A stretch of 64,000 nucleotides of DNA from Undaria pinnatifida (taxonomy: Eukaryota > Sar > Phaeophyceae > Laminariales > Alariaceae): NCBI GenBank assembly GCA_012845835.1, contig JABAKD010000010.1:11927973-11991972 (forward strand), in the 5' to 3' direction. Below, piece by piece: positions 1 through 11,559 of the stretch. Every line of letters starts with the position of its first letter. The first letter of the stretch is position 1. Under the pieces are notes generated by a model, which worked only from the letters and a program-made list of their open reading frames with translations, ran no database searches and was not told where the DNA came from. A program made the translations under genes and the position numbers.

Positions 1-92
1 CAGCAAAGGAACAAGGGGGTCACTCGCGCAAAGTGACCTCGAGCCATTGCAAAACGAGGTCCCAAAAGCGACCTCCTACCGTAGCGTTGGTC
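1..92. mobile_element. Right end of a MITE (same family as 19642-19909)
   Basis: The stretch carries the internal motif GGGGTCACTCGCGC and ends in CTACCGTAGCGTTGGTC, matching the right terminus of the complete copy at 19642-19909 (CTACCGTAGCCTTGGTC). The bases TTAA follow, in the place of a target duplication. The left part of the element lies outside the window. The match was made by eye. Confidence 0.55.
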
Positions 93-266
93 TTAATTGC
101 TGTCAAATTGTGCGCGTTAGAGGTCGGCGTAAGCTTCAGGCAACTCAAAACGGGGTCCCTATCTTCGGCGACGTCGAAACTAGTGACTCGCATTCGCTTC
201 GGCAAGAAAAAAAAAAAGGTCGCCCACCGCCCACGAAGGCAGCTATAAAGGAAACGAAGCTCTCAC

Positions 267-706
267 CTCGTGCCACCTCCCGCTCTTCGCCACAGCCCCA
301 ACAGCCGCGTTGTAGGCCTTCAAGTCTGGCGCCGGGACCAGCCCCCCCCTCGCCTTGGCCTGCGATGAGGACATCGGCATCGACGAGGACGCCAACGAAG
401 AGAAGGACGAGTCCTCCTTAAGCTTGTCCAGCACTTTCAACGCCTCGCGCCACTTCCCCTCTTTTCCCAAAGCCTTCATCCTAGCAGCATCCTCAACGAT
501 TCGAGCCGGCAGCTCATCCTCCCCCCCCCCCTCTCCCGCTAACACCTTCCCTTGCTGCTGGTGCTGCTGATGCTTGAGGTGATAGTGGTGATGGTGGTGC
601 TGCTCTTTGGCAGGCACATGTGCGCCACGGTGGCCGTTGAGAGTCGGTGGGGGAGGCGGCTGCAGGGGCAGCGGCGGTGAGACCCTGTTCAGTTCCACTG
701 CCGCGC
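267..706 (-). CDS. Exon of a pentatricopeptide-repeat-like protein
   Basis: The reading frame runs from a proline- and His/Gln-rich region into helical sequence: ARMKALGKEGKWREALKVL, then after a Ser-rich spacer DLKAYNAAVGAVAKSGRWHE. The second stretch is a typical PPR first helix (AYNAAVGAVAKSGRW). PPR proteins usually bind organelle RNA; that role here is inferred from the family. The exon ends in GAG followed by GTGAGA, a good donor in phase 0, so the protein continues past the left edge. The right border is my choice: CACAG at 707-711 gives an acceptor whose phase fits the exon ending at 5193, so both may be one gene. The frame has no in-frame ATG before the first helix, which argues against this being the first exon. 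The low-complexity part could be spurious. Confidence 0.5.
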
Positions 707-783
707 CTGTGCCGTACCATGAGTTGACGCCAGTGGCCAACCCGGGATGCAAACAATTACGGCGAAGACATAAGCGTTTACGA

Positions 784-900
784 GCAAGCGCGGCGGGGTG
801 GGTGGGAGGGGTAGGGAGTGGGGTAGGGCGGTGAGTGGGTGGATGGGTGGGTGGGTGTAGCGGTACGGGGGGGGGGGGGGGGGGGGAGTGAGATGATGGT
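784..900. repeat. G-rich tract with an uninterrupted G20
   Basis: GGGTGGG-type repeats lead into twenty consecutive G at 867-886. On the minus strand this is a long C tract. It could form a G-quadruplex, and it is likely length-variable. It sits upstream of the PPR-like exon on that gene's strand, inside the proposed intron. Confidence 0.8.
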
Positions 901-1394
901 GGGCGGTTGATGTCGATAACTCAATCACGAACTAATAGGATACAGAAGCTGATGCTGCTGGCACAGCTGCCCGTCTATATCTAGCTGACATGCACAATAC
1001 ACGTCTGCGGCAACCGGTGTAGTCAAAAGGGGGAAGGGGAGGGGGAGGGGGGGGGGTGTAAGAGCTGCGGCCGAAGCGCAACGAACAATCCCTACCTGGC
1101 AGATTTCAGTGCGGGCACTACTGTAACTGCTGTATGATAGTTTGTTAGTAACATAGCTGTGACCGTGTGTTCGCCGGTGTACATTTGGTTGCGCGCGCTG
1201 TATTTCTGCTTGATGCAAGCGCCACGTGCAACAATGCAATAACGGGAGGGGGGAAGTTGCCCAAAGCATGACTGGTCAAGGTTGCATCGGCATTGCACGG
1301 AGTCTTCGCCTGTTCCCTCCCGAATTAAAGCGGGTGTCTGATGATCTCACGAGCTACTGATGCTGAGGACTGACGATGTTACATCAAGTCACAT

Positions 1395-1505
1395 AATATA
1401 ATAATACGCGCGATCGGAGTATAACACACAGATTGCAAAGATGAGTTTCGACAAAATCTTCGATCTCACAGCTGGAGTGTGTTTTTATTTTTATAATATA
1501 ATACG
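1395..1505 (+). repeat. 95-bp tail of the 365-bp element family
   Basis: The stretch from AATACGCGCGATCGGAGTAT to CTCACAGCTGGAGTG matches 44385-44465 at most positions and is followed by the same T-rich end. The 44.1-kb copy is longer, so this is a truncated relative. The family is described at 44106-44475. Confidence 0.6.
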
Positions 1506-2229
1506 TGAAAACGGGAAAATGATGCACGCAGCCGGGGCGCTCTATTTTGTCACGTGGACGACGTCCAACAACCACGACAACGCACTCGTATGATTATGCT
1601 TAGCACACCAAAGCATGATAATCAGCGTTTTGTTCGTATCATGCTATGCATGTGTACATGCTGCACTTAAAAGTACTCTGTCCTCTGTACCCGAGTTCGC
1701 CTATCGATTGAAAATGCCGCCTACAATAGAGTATCAACCTGTTGTGTATCGTGTAATAGTGTATACATTGATGGCCATACTGCCGACCACCGACGAGTGT
1801 CATATCATGTTGCGTGATGTTTGCACACCCTTGGCGAGTCTACTCGGGTCCGTGCTCAGTTTGTGAGGCAACCATGCGTTCACGGAGAAATGCTTCATCA
1901 AACACATACCTGGTATGGGCAACTATTCGTCTGGACGAATAGCCTCCAAAAAAACATTGGGCGAGTTGGAATATTTGGAACGATTTTTGAACAATATAAG
2001 ACGGGTGCACTTGTATCACAAAAAAAACATGTGTAGATTGTCACAACAAAACAACATAAAACAACGCATATGATGCTTCCGGGGTAGCGCATTTTTTTTC
2101 CGTTTCGTAATTTTACGCATTTTCTTCGCGAAGACCAAAAGTGCATGATAGTTGAAAGAGTTTACCAGTTGCTTCTTCTCGCACCCTAGACAGTATATAT
2201 ACATCGGCAACTGCAATAGCAACGGAATA
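1506..2229. other. Stretch without recognisable feature
   Basis: AT-rich sequence with only short open frames. If the two minus-strand exons belong to one gene, this is intron. I see no repeat shared with the rest of the window. Confidence 0.5.
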
Positions 2230-4720
2230 TGGTGCAATGGACGGATCTGTTGTCGTGGTGATGTCTATCGATGGATACTTTCCCGAATATTGTGGCCTGC
2301 ATAGGCCATCGATGAACAGGTTGCCCAATCGCTTTTGGTGGACAGTGTCTGTCGATGGATACCTTGTACAATCTATTGTGGTGGGCCATGGGTATCGATG
2401 GTTCCAGGTCAATAGGCAATCGATAGGATCCTATTCCAATAGGAGGCCTATTGTTTCTTGTGATAGGTATTGATTGGCACTTTTTGAAGCGTGTCGTGGC
2501 CAGCAGTAGGTATCGATTGACACCTTCATTGATCCATTGTTCGACCAATATTGTATTGCTATGTAATATTTAAACTTAGATGTCGTTGGAACAGAGAGCT
2601 ATCGATAGGAATTTCAGAGCATTCCTGTTCCGACGATATCTCACTGGGACTGCGAGACGAAACCTATTGTTTCTAACGATAAGTATCGATATACCTTTCA
2701 TCAAACCTAATGTTTCGGAAAATAGGTATCGATAGACCTTTCACAATTCTATTGTGTCGGACGATAGGTATTGACAGACCTTTCACCATTCTGTTGTTTC
2801 GGATGATAGGTATCGGTACGTAGACCTTTCGCCAATTTATTGTTTCAGTATCGGAGAGCAAAGGCGCTCGAAGACAGCCCGTCTCGGTACAACCAACTCT
2901 AGTTCGCCATTCATCGTCCACGCCGCACGCCCCCCCGGCCCAGCCGAGAATCCCCGTATACTGCGCCGTCTATCCTCGCTATGCCGTAAGAAGCTTAAGG
3001 TGGACGGTCTAAACAACGTGGTGATTACTCTTCACGTGTGTTCGATGCGAAGCTCAAGCCTCAGCAGCGTTTTAGAGTGACCTATTTGTGTGCCGTTCAG
3101 TCCCATCATACACCCTGGATAATACCCTATCGAATGCCATTAGGCTATTGGGCCAACAATAGGTCGGCAACTATGAGGATCGATACCTATCGCGGGGTAC
3201 AACAGCTCGGCTTCGGGGTCTATCGATAGGTATTGTAAGCAACAATAGGGTTAGTGCAGTGACCACAATAGCCTTTTGTGCGGCCGATATGCCACCAATC
3301 AATACCTATTGGTTAAAGCGATAGGTGTGCGATGATATCGATCGATAGCTATTGCTCAATGTAATAGGTTTGCAAGGGTATCGATCGATGCCTATCGCCC
3401 AATGTAATAGGTTTTAGAGGGTATCGATGGATACGTACTGACATTTCAATAGATTTACTTGCAAGGTTTTCGATCGATACCTACTGCTTGTCATTCATAC
3501 CCTCGTATTGCTTAGAACATACCTATTCGCATCGTATACCCCAGGCTATTGTTTGAATAAATACCTTGAATGATAGCAATATGTACCTTGACCTTGCCTA
3601 TTGTTTCAAAACAGCAGACTTACGATATTGCCTGGTATTAAAACAAGTTTTCATCGCAAGGTTTGTGAGGATTTCAATCGATAGCTGCTGCTGCTGTTTA
3701 ACAACAGGAACGCCTCTCGCTACTTTTTTTTCGAGGTTATCAATCGTACCAATTCCTCTCGACCTATTGGGCAAATATATACGAAGTAGGTGTATTGACC
3801 TGACATTCGTCAAACTCACGGCTGACGTCCTTGAAAATTAGTTATAAAATAGGTACCCATAGACATTTTCACCTCCCTATTTCAAGTTACAATACGTGCC
3901 CAATTTCAATTAATCGGTATTCGATAACAGCTACGCCAACTTGTGGACAGACCAACAGGCGTACTCAATACATGGTAGACCATTGTAGAGGGCTTTATAC
4001 CTACTGGTCATAGCAATAGATATCGACCGACAATTTCACATACCTATTGGTCAAACAATAGGCATCGATTGGAACTTCCACGTACCTATTGGTCACAGTA
4101 ATAGGTATCGATCGACAGTATGGCATACCTATTGTAAGAACAATAGCCTATTGCGCCGATTTACCTGAACCTAGTACCGATAGACAGATTCATACACCTA
4201 TCTTAAGAACAATACCAGGTAGCCTATTGTACCAATTTCTCTGAACCTATAGGCCCACGCAAATGGGTATCGATCGACAACTTTACATACCTATCGAAGG
4301 CTTCAATAGCTATCGATACGCAATATCCCAACCAATTGACATCCAATAGGCATATTCAATAGGCTATTGTCCACGGTGTGGTCCGACAATGGCTATCGAT
4401 ACACACCCCGCACAATCTATTGTGGCTGGCAATCGCCATCGATGGACACGCTTCACATTCTACTGTGGTGGACAATATGTACCGAACAGTCTATTGTCGC
4501 CGGCAATATCTATCGATAGACACCGTCCACAGCAGTCTATTGTCGCTGACAAAATGTATCGATAGACACCTTCCTCAGTATATTGTCGGCGATAATATCT
4601 TAGGCACCATCCACAATCTATTCTCCCGACAACGTATATAGAGATAGATTCCCTCCTCGTCAATGGTTGCTGGCAATGTTATCGATAGATTTCCCCTCTC
4701 GTCTATTGCCGAACCAACAA
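2230..4720. repeat. Array 1 of ATCGAT/CAATAGG degenerate repeats
   Basis: About 2.5 kb is built from diverged short units around the palindrome TATCGATA. At 2680-2850 the unit is 42 bp (TTTCACNATTCTATTGT, then CAATAGG-like, then TATCGATAGACC). Elsewhere spacing is 40-60 bp. The left part mostly reads CAATAGGTATCGAT; from about 3300 the reverse complement ATCGATACCTATTG is common; near 4020-4200 both occur together. No long open frame is present. The array lies inside the proposed 4.5-kb intron between the minus-strand exons at 5193 and 706. Confidence 0.9.
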
Positions 4721-5192
4721 ACCATTGTTGCGTCTATCGTCCAAGGTGTGGTCAAATTGTCATCAACAACCATGCCGCATTCCCGACGCAGATCGGTATG
4801 ACACGCCAAGGCCTGCATTCCGTTGCCATGAATGGAAAAACTAAAAAGACGATAATTCGGCCGCAAGCAAGCGCAAGGTTGTTGTTCGCCATCCGAGCTG
4901 TGGACAGTATAAAATTTCGCACATGCGCACGCCCGGTCGTTGTGTTCGTAAGGTATCCCGCTGCTGCCGCCTCACGTCTGGCCTCGTATCCCAAGCTGAA
5001 CGACGCATCGATGTTCATCGCACACTCAAAAGTAAGACATGTACGTACCGTACCAGGTGTCACACCAAACGTTTAATACATGCACATCAGCACGAGTACG
5101 TACTGCTGTACAAAGGGTACATTGGGTATCATGACGAGAGGAGCATATTTCGATGCATAAATTCGAGCATGATACAGCAGTAACAATCTAAC
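4721..5192. other. Stretch without recognisable feature
   Basis: Ordinary composition, open frames in several directions but none convincing. It lies between array 1 and the donor site of the minus-strand exon, so it is probably the 5' part of that intron. Confidence 0.4.
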
Positions 5193-6030
5193 CTGGATGA
5201 TGGTGCAGCACAGGGCGTCGCACTTCAACCGCCTCCCCACTGCCACCACCGCCGCTGCCACCTCCACCGCTGCCCCCACCCACGCCAACGGCACCGCCAC
5301 TACCATCACCACCAACACCACCACCATGCATCTCTTCCCCCCCTTCAACAATGGAACTGGCGGTAGGCGAGCCATCCCGCCTCTCTGCGTGAGGCTGAAC
5401 CACCTGCGGACTAGTCTGGCTCATGTGCAACGTCGTCCCGTGAACGCCGCGCCTCGCGATTTCCCGGGACGCCGGCTGCAAGCCCAAGCCCTGAGCCATG
5501 AACGCAAGGCGCCGCTCTCGCCCAGGCAAGGAGAGCACGGCGTCCGCGCTCGCCACGTCGCTCATGCACTCGCCTCGAGTCGCGATGGCTTTGGTTGACG
5601 ACGCGAGCCTCCCCGGCTCCGCGTTGCAATAATCAGAAGATGTCATCATAGCAAGGTGGGACCGCCGACTGCTGCGGCACGGCCTAGGTCGGCTGCCTCC
5701 TCTGTCGCCCCCACCACTCGGCCAGGACCGGTATGCCTCGGAGGAAAGGCTCGCCATCCGCGCGGGCGCTCCGAGGGCAGCTGCTGTGCACTCGATTGGG
5801 TCGCGCAGGATGCTCGTTGCGGCGACGATCATTGACGAGGCCCTCGCGGACAGCCGACGTTGTCGACCTGGCCGAGGCGCTTCATGTTCCGGGAGACTGC
5901 GAGCGCGCAGGCAATCGCGCCGCGCCCTCTGGCATGGGGGCATGTGCCTCCCGATCGTCGGCACCACGCAGCCCTTGGTTCGCTGCGAGACCGGTGCACG
6001 CTGTTCTCTATCAAACAGTACCACGGGCAC
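5193..6030 (-). CDS. Exon of an unidentified Gly/Ser-rich protein
   Basis: An uninterrupted frame of about 280 codons with GC-rich codon use, more regular than other open frames nearby. It reads through a basic region, then SLPGRERRLAFMAQGLGLQP, then acidic SSIVEGGEEMHGG, and ends in a run of GGGGS-like repeats and LHHHP. No domain is recognised. The frame ends at CCAG followed by GTTAGA, a plausible donor leaving phase 1. The start is uncertain: the frame is open to about 6045, and a possible acceptor (GTTTGATAG) would start the exon at 6007. Phase fits the PPR-like exon 4.5 kb downstream, so this may be the N-terminal half of that protein. Alternatively it is a GC-rich chance frame. Confidence 0.4.
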
Positions 6031-6045
6031 CTTTCGCCAAGTCCG

Positions 6046-6452
6046 TCAAGGAAGGGAGTTCCGCGGAGTTCGGTGGCGTGATGGGCAAAGGGGGGGGCGA
6101 AATATTTTAAAAAGTGCACCACGTACCTTTGTTGACGTAGATCTGTATCATGCCTGTGGTAGATGTGGTACAGCAGTAGTAGATCGTATCCGTTCGTAGA
6201 TTATTTGGCGAAACTGACAATTACGACGAAACACCCTCATACCAGGTATATTACTCGATATTCGTGTGTGCAAGTAGCGTTTCGGCTTGCTAGCAGAGCA
6301 TGGGATGGCAGCCTCAATATCAGATCACCAGATCAGATCAAACCTACCTTGCTAGCAGTACGAATCGAGAGCGACAAGTAAGTGCCATCACCATCATCTT
6401 CAAATTTTATCCTGCTGGAACTTAAAGTTGGCGTCCAGGAAAGCGATGAAAC
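6046..6452. promoter_or_regulatory. Interval between two divergent genes
   Basis: This 400-bp interval separates the minus-strand exon from the plus-strand exon 1 and should hold the 5' ends of both genes if they are correctly called. No TATA box or other element can be assigned with confidence. The bases GATGAAAC just before the plus-strand ATG recur before the paralogous exon at 15872 (TATGAAAC). Confidence 0.3.
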
Positions 6453-6692
6453 ATGGCCGAGTCGACGGCGGACAGCAGCAACAAGAAGACGGACCCTGAG
6501 GCGCAGCAGCAACCCCCACAGGGAAACAACATCACCAACAACACCAGCAACAGTGGTCTGGTTGAGGCCGTCGCCATCGACGTGACAAATGAGATTCAAC
6601 CCCAACAAGCGCGGGTGATTATTTACGAGTATACTCCGTCGTCTACCAACCCTCCCGTCAGAAACAACAGCGCTGTGCAATGCTGCTACCCG
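6453..6692 (+). CDS. Exon 1 (copy A) of a small multi-pass membrane protein family
   Basis: Eighty codons from ATG to CCG, followed by a consensus donor GTGAGT, phase 0. The peptide is hydrophilic and Gln/Asn-rich (MAESTADSSNKKTDPEAQQQ), then GLVEAVAIDVTNEI, and ends RNNSAVQCCYP. The same layout, with an AVAI-V core and a closing R-N-S-QCCYP/CCYA, recurs at 14634, 15872 and 43160, which shows this is a real conserved exon. It would join across a 4.1-kb intron to the membrane-spanning exon at 10818, giving a protein of 234 residues. The Cys pair could be lipidated, but that is a guess. No named domain is recognised. ATG choice is supported by the shared flank and MA(E/D)S start in the paralogs. 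Confidence 0.65.
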
Positions 6693-7564
6693 GTGAGTGC
6701 TCGCCAGCAGTAATATTGGTTGTACATACAGCAGTAGGCGTTTATCGTTAGACTATAGCTAGCCCATGGCTATAGCTAGCCCACGGCCAGCCCGATGTAC
6801 TCTGCATGCTCTTTCATGCGCCGTGCTCGTTCGTAAGCGGGCCAAGCTTCAATTTGAAGCCCTCTTCAACTTTCCCTCCGGGTACTCGTATGCTGCACTA
6901 CGAGCGCTGGTGGGGGTATTAACTCTACTCTGTAGGCCAGATCACCCTGCGACGTAGTTCGCGGAGCGCTCCCCCACGCTATATGCACCACCAAAAGGGG
7001 CCCTAGTTAGGACATTCCACGCTCCTGTGGCTCCCTGGGCGTGTACGTATTGGCTGCATTTTTTTGTGACGAGCATTTCGAGCCACAGCAGGTTCACTTT
7101 TCCTACATGTTGACACTCGTATAATATCCGCATGTATTCGTATATAGCCAGTTCGTCGGTGGTACCTGGTACCAGGTCCCCTACGAACAAACTCCAGGTT
7201 CGGTCCCCTAATGCGCATTACACCAGGCCCTGGTACTCTACGTACCTGGTGTGTAATAAATTTTCGAACTCGTCGTACGAGTAGGAGCTTCTGTTTGCCC
7301 GCTTGCCATCGACCCGGCACCCATGCGATTATTCATAGTTGGGCTGGCAACACATTTTGGGGGGTGTATTTTCGGCCGGAGTAGGTTACGTTGGTTCAGG
7401 TTAAAAGGTAGAGTTGCGTCACGGACGGTCCATCGGGCACAACCATAAATTGCCACCCAACAGTTTTTTATTTTCAATACGTTAGCTATGAGTTCGACGA
7501 ATTTAGGGTGCGAACTGCAGTTAGTTGTTCGTACATTACACCCTCGAAAATGGGTTCAAGATTA

Positions 7565-10050
7565 GTACGCAATCGATAGGATCCTATTCCACTAGGAGGC
7601 CAATCTTTGCTTGTAATAGGCCTCGATTGGCACTTTTAGCATCCTGTTATGACGGGCCATGGGCATCGATCGCCGCGTTCACCGATCTATGGCGCGGTCA
7701 ATAGAGTATTGTCATCCAACAACGTCAAAAGTTATTGCTGAAACAAATACTCGTAGCTATCGATGGACATTTCTCAAACGGTACTGTTTGGGTGATAGGG
7801 TAGTATTTGGAACTGAGAAACAAAAGCTTTAGACTAGACTATTGCCTCCGACACTTTTAATAAGAATCGATCGACCTTTTTACCGTTCTATTGTTTCAGG
7901 CAGTAGGCATCGATAGGTATTTTCACCATTCTGTTGTTTGGGACAGTAGGTATCGATAGACCAGGCACAATACTATTGTTTCAGACGATAGGCGATAGAC
8001 CTTTTCACCATTTTATTGATTCGGATGATCGGTATCGATATAACTTTTCATTATTATTTTGTTTCGGACGATAGCTATCGATAAGAACACATATCACTTA
8101 CCAGGTGTCGGCTAACGATATCATTCGATGTACATGCCCACAAAACACCCGATAGGCGATAGACCTTTTCACCATTTTATTGATTGGGATGATCGGTATC
8201 GATATAACTTTTCAATGTTATTTTGTTTCGGACGATAGCTATTGACAAGAACACATATCACTTACCAGGTGTCAGCTAACGATATCATTCGATGTACATG
8301 CCCACAAAACACCCAAATTGTTCAAGAGAATCGAGAAGAAAGTATTTCGGGGGCAAACGATGGGCCACTACCGATCATCCGGAAGAGATAGATATACTCC
8401 CCGAACCGACGTTAAGAAGAAGCGCTTTTGTACTTCGATACTGTTGTTGCAGCAGAAGTCGGTGTTCCAGATGTTTCGATTTTGTATCTGCGATCGTTTG
8501 TGGGGGAAAACAGTTGTTAAGAGCGCTTTTTTTGTGTGCTGTTCAGTTCCTTCTTATGGCCTGGATAGTACCCTCTGCAATATAGGCTACCGGGCCAAGA
8601 ATAGGCCAGAAAATATGAGTATCGATACCTTTCGCGGGCCACAATAGGTCGGGGTGCATCGATAGATATTGTTAGCAACGATAGGGTTAGGATGTTAAGA
8701 AATAGGTGACATCAGCCTACTGTCATTATCAATGCTCAGTAGCCAATGTACAGCTCCATGCTAAGACTTGATGCAGCGCCACAGCAGTAGCAGGTAGCCT
8801 GCAGAGTTGCTCGCCGGTATGGCAATGCCATCTAATACTCGTAGCGGATTAGGGACACTGCGCTATCTGCGCAGTTAATGAGTATCGGCAAAACCTACCA
8901 GACACCAGGTACAAAGTTATGCCGCACAACCGTGGCTAAAATAGCCTACCGTATGACCAACATGCTTGTGAAGGTGTCTATCGATAGGTATCTTCGACAC
9001 CGATAGAGTATGAAAATGATCCCCAACACGATGTCGATGTCGTTCGAACAATACGTTTTTACCACCATCGACCGATACCTACTGTAGTACTAATAGTTAA
9101 AGCAATAGGTGTGCAATGATACCGATTGATGTCTATTGTGCAATATAATAGGTTTGCATGGGTTTGTGTCGATACCCGTTGCTCGATTGCACTGGTTTCT
9201 AAGGGTATGGATCGACACCCTATCGCCCAATTCAACAGATTTACACAGGCATCGTCCGATACCTATGGTTTAACGTAATATAGTTTTATGGCCATCGTTC
9301 TATCGATCTAATATTATTGCTTTAAACCATATGCTGCGAGGTGTACCCTATTGCTTAACTCTAGCGCTTAAAGCAGCAGCAGCAGATACCGCACACCTTC
9401 TCGGTTAAATGAACAGCTAAATTATACGTGTGTGGGTATATCAAGCGATATTATACGTGCTGTTGCACAACAGAGCACAACTGTGTTTTCAGGGTATCAA
9501 TTGTACCTATACTTCGAATTTCACCAATGGATGGTGCACAGTGGTCTACTGAAAAATTCCATTAAACCTGTTATTATCATAAATAGGTATCTTTCGACAA
9601 TTTCGCAAACTTATCCTGATAACAACAATAGCCTAGTGTACCCTTTTCTCGAGACCAACTGGTCAAATGAGTAGGTACCGATCGAAAGTTTCACACACCT
9701 ATCCTAAAAACAGTAGCCTGTTGTACCTTTTTCGCTGAACCTGTTGTTGTCATCAACAGGTATGGATCGACAATTTAGCACACCTATCCCAAGAGCCATG
9801 GGCTATTATACAATTTTCGCTGAACCTATTGGTTAAATAAATAGGTGCCGATGGACAATTCCACATATACATACCTGTCGTAAGAACAACGGGCTAATGT
9901 GCTATTTTATCTGAACCCATTGTTGTCATGAATGGGTTCCGATCGACAACTTCACCCTCTTATGGCAGGTAACAATAGGTATCGATAGGCACTACGCCAA
10001 CCTATTGACACCCCAATAGGCATTTTCAATAGGCAATTGTCCAGGGTGTA
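7565..10050. repeat. Array 2 of ATCGAT/CAATAGG degenerate repeats
   Basis: A second array of about 2.5 kb with the same building blocks as 2230-4720. It is in the same orientation and order: the block GCAATCGATAGGATCCTATT occurs at 2413 and again at 7570, followed in both by TTTCACC-type 42-bp units. The non-repeat island with TGTGTGC(C/T)GTTCAGT lies at 3088 and 8535. Array 2 is therefore a diverged direct duplicate of array 1, not an independent array. Confidence 0.9.
7987..8314 (+). repeat. 164-bp tandem duplication inside array 2
   Basis: Units 7987-8150 and 8151-8314 both begin GATAGGCGATAGACC and end CCCACAAAACACCC with only a handful of differences. They are far more alike than neighbouring units of the array, so the duplication is recent relative to the array. 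Confidence 0.85.
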
Positions 10051-10817
10051 AACGTGCATTAACACAGAAGACGCCATGCAGCCACTTCTGGATACGTATG
10101 ATACCTGGTGGTATGATACTTTTCGTAGAATAGTTAGGTGTATATATATCGATGGCGTGCGTTGAGGCAGGTGGTACTGCACTGCTTGCGCCTTAGCGGA
10201 AAGTAGACGGTGAGCCCACACGGTCGCGAAAAACAAACCAAGAAGCAATCTTGATGCAGACAGCGTCCATCAATGCTATTGTTGTTTGTTGGGCTCGACC
10301 ATAATATGGCTTACGCGAGAAAAGTTATCGCCGACGAGCAGTACACGGGGCTACGTTGACACTTAGGCCCTCTTGGGATATTCGTTTTTGCAACTGTACC
10401 TGGTATTTACATCGGGGAGGGGGGAGGGGTTCTTTTTGGTTCTCCTTGGAAGACTCCTGCACCTTTTCGTAGCCCAATCAGCAGTGCCGGCCCGGGGAGG
10501 AGGGGTCATTAGGCTGTAATACCATGCGTAATTTTCTACAACGGAAACATTACACTCAGCTGTCGACGTATAGTCATCCAACTGATAATTTTTTTCCGCC
10601 GATTGTCCTCAATCAACAACAGAGCTTCCCCCGAAACGAGCACCGCTGCCGGGTATATGATGCTCTTGAGTGGCATGCTGAATGTTGCTCGGCATAACTC
10701 AGGCATGCTAAGTATATAATGATGAGTGAGCGATTAACCTTACATGTGCACCGCAACCTCTCCCGCCAATCCGCCTTGCGAAAAAACAAAAAACTTTTCT
10801 CTCGCTCTTATGTACAG

Positions 10818-11282
10818 ATTACAGTAGACGATCCAGTGGAGGTGGTGCAAGCCAGGAACGTCGCCATCACGCAACTATGCGTCGAAATCTTAGCGATTTT
10901 TTTTTGCTCCACGGAATTCTGCGGTGCTACTCTCTTCTTGGCGGTGGTATCTTCCAGCGGCGTGGCGTGCTGCTGCAAGCACCGCTCCGCCTTCGTATCG
11001 TGGGCATTTGTCAGCGCCGTGGTGGGCTGGTTACATGCGATCGCCGCGGCCGAAGCTTTTCAGGCCGATTATTACTACCATTCCTACCCCCCCATGATTA
11101 TATTCTTGCTGCAGGTGTTCCTGTGTGGCGTTAGCATGCTCGCCGTGTACCGCGGCTGCAAAACTACGTCAGCGTTGAGAGAACCCATCCATCCCGTAGA
11201 GAGGCAGTTAGGGGGATCGGTTCAAGTGTCGTTGCACCCGCCGGCTCGGATACAACCCGCTCAAGCTAGTTTGATTCCTTAG
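10818..11282 (+). CDS. Exon 2 (copy A) of a small multi-pass membrane protein family
   Basis: Starts after TACAG in phase 0 with ITVDDPVEVVQARNVAIT, then hydrophobic segments at about residues 19-53 (one or two helices), 57-81 and 90-111 of the exon, and a polar, Pro-rich tail ending SLIP. The paralog at 36432 aligns from the first residue (ITMEDPAEIVQARNVAIT) through LLQ(V/M)FLCGV and into the tail, which supports the exon start. The frame is open upstream to an ATG at 10719, but that stretch has no counterpart in the paralog and is probably intron. With exon 1 it encodes 234 residues. Likely an integral membrane protein; which membrane and what role cannot be told. Confidence 0.65.
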   Translation: MTVDDPVEVVQARNVAITQLCVEILAIFFCSTEFCGATLFLAVVSSSGVACCCKHRSAFVSWAFVSAVVGWLHAIAAAEAFQADYYYHSYPPMIIFLLQVFLCGVSMLAVYRGCKTTSALREPIHPVERQLGGSVQVSLHPPARIQPAQASLIP

Positions 11283-11381
11283 TTCTAGGGGCGGGCAAGG
11301 ATTAAATTAAAAACGACCAGCCTATAGTGGTTCGTGTAAAAAAAGCGCGGTGGCGCTGAGGTACTTTTTTGCCGTCGGGTG

Positions 11382-11436
<55 letters not shown>

Positions 11437-11462
11437 GGTTGTTGTTGTTGATGTTGATGTTG
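11382..11462. repeat. (GTT)n microsatellite
   Basis: About 26 units of GTT with a GGTT break near 11437 and two GATGTT variants at the end. Open frames across it are poly-Asn/poly-Thr artefacts. Confidence 0.95.
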
Positions 11463-11559
11463 CCCTTCTTGACTTATTTCTACCCAACGACGTTCAGCAC
11501 GTCTATCATCTGTTCTGACTGTTAACCCCAGATATATTACGGTATTAATGGCGTGATTT

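Larger units (their letters stand above)
6693..10817 (+). other. Proposed 4.1-kb intron of the membrane-protein gene
   Basis: Starts GTGAGT after exon 1 and ends in CTTTTCTCTCGCTCTTATG then TACAG before exon 2, a strong pyrimidine tract and acceptor. It contains repeated ACCAGGTA/TACCTGGT words at 7160-7250, the ATCGAT array 2 at 7565-10050, and otherwise nothing gene-like. The ends are read directly; that one transcript spans them is inferred from matching phase 0 and from the paralog exon at 36432 starting at the same residue. Confidence 0.5.

Noticed and set aside
2230-4720. CRISPR array
   Set aside because: Units are degenerate, spacing is irregular, no cas genes, and the setting is eukaryotic.
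2230-10050. Link of TATCGATA to the animal DREF factor
   Set aside because: The core is the same as that animal site, but the organism is unrelated and nothing in the window supports such a protein.
10719-10817. ATG at 10719 as the true start of exon 2 copy A
   Set aside because: The preceding 33 codons have no match in copy B, while homology starts exactly at the acceptor.
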